A stretch of 5,038 nucleotides of DNA from Spirochaetaceae bacterium (GTDB lineage: Bacteria > Spirochaetota > Spirochaetia > Treponematales > Breznakiellaceae), in assembly GCA_031257135.1 (NCBI GenBank), contig JAIRPH010000125.1:1-5038 (forward strand), written 5' to 3'. Positions 4,925 to 5,038 of this stretch are shown here, in pieces. The stretch's first letter is position 1. Every line of letters starts with the position of its first letter. The position numbers and the translations under genes were made by a program. The notes under the pieces are model-generated. The model saw only the letters and a program-made list of their open reading frames with translations, was not told the DNA's origin and did no database searches.

Positions 4925-5038
4925 ATGAAAAAAATACATTTTGATCCGAGGACGCTTTTGCCCCTTGCCGCGCTTGCGGTAATATTTACCGTTCATACCT
5001 TTGTTCCGGCGAGCGATAGGTATATGCTCGAAGTTGTT
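4925..5038 (+). CDS. Membrane-anchored or exported protein, N-terminal part (cut by the window edge)
   Basis: The frame from ATG 4925 stays open for 38 codons to the end of the window. Residues 1-9 are polar with positive charges (MKKIHFDPR), followed by a hydrophobic stretch, about 11-29 (LLPLAALAVIFTVHTFVPA), then a polar region (SDRYMLEVV). This is either an uncleaved N-terminal membrane anchor or a signal peptide; VPA-S could be a cleavage site but is not decisive. GAGAGGAG just upstream supports the start, and that site is inside a hairpin at the end of a long leader, so the gene is probably regulated after transcription begins. I do not recognise the family. A cell-envelope function would fit the signal sequence, but that is a guess. 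Confidence 0.65.
   Translation, partial: MKKIHFDPRTLLPLAALAVIFTVHTFVPASDRYMLEVV

Noticed and set aside
4864..4944. 26-codon + strand frame overlapping the start at 4925
   Set aside because: No ribosome binding site before its ATG, and it runs out of frame into the real gene.

Overview
This window looks like chromosomal DNA of a diderm (outer-membrane) bacterium. It carries a complete lolC-lolD-lolE set, which exists to move lipoproteins from the inner to the outer membrane. A spirochaete, perhaps Treponema-like, is my guess from gene style and roughly 50-55% GC in the core genes. That placement is inference, and other diderm groups are possible.

Left part (1-1254, + strand): the 3' end of an EcoRI-family adenine-specific DNA methyltransferase gene, followed after 3 bp by a DUF262-HNH nuclease-type gene. 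Together they look like a small restriction-modification or defence module. The nuclease gene appears broken. It has an in-frame TAG at 727-729, and the stretch that normally precedes the conserved QELRNA motif seems to be missing. Both end domains remain readable. The methyltransferase tail is much more AT-rich (86 of 240 bases G+C) than everything to its right.

Middle part (1259-4477, - strand): lolC, lolD and lolE, transcribed leftward with overlapping genes (8 bp between lolC and lolD, 4 bp between lolD and lolE), so one operon. The two permeases should pair in the inner membrane around a LolD ATPase dimer, extract lipoproteins and hand them to LolA. The operon ends only 4 bp from the convergent HNH gene, with no visible terminator.

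Right part (4478-5038): a 447-bp divergent intergenic region, then the start of a + strand gene for a membrane-anchored or exported protein that is cut by the window edge. The intergenic region holds a probable leftward lol promoter overlaid by two inverted repeats, a 14-bp perfect palindrome, a probable rightward promoter, and a leader of about 210 nt. That leader contains two mutually exclusive 6-bp stems, a possible 29-residue leader peptide, and a hairpin that covers the ribosome binding site of the downstream gene. It is the best candidate here for an undescribed regulatory RNA. I could not match it confidently to a known riboswitch class.
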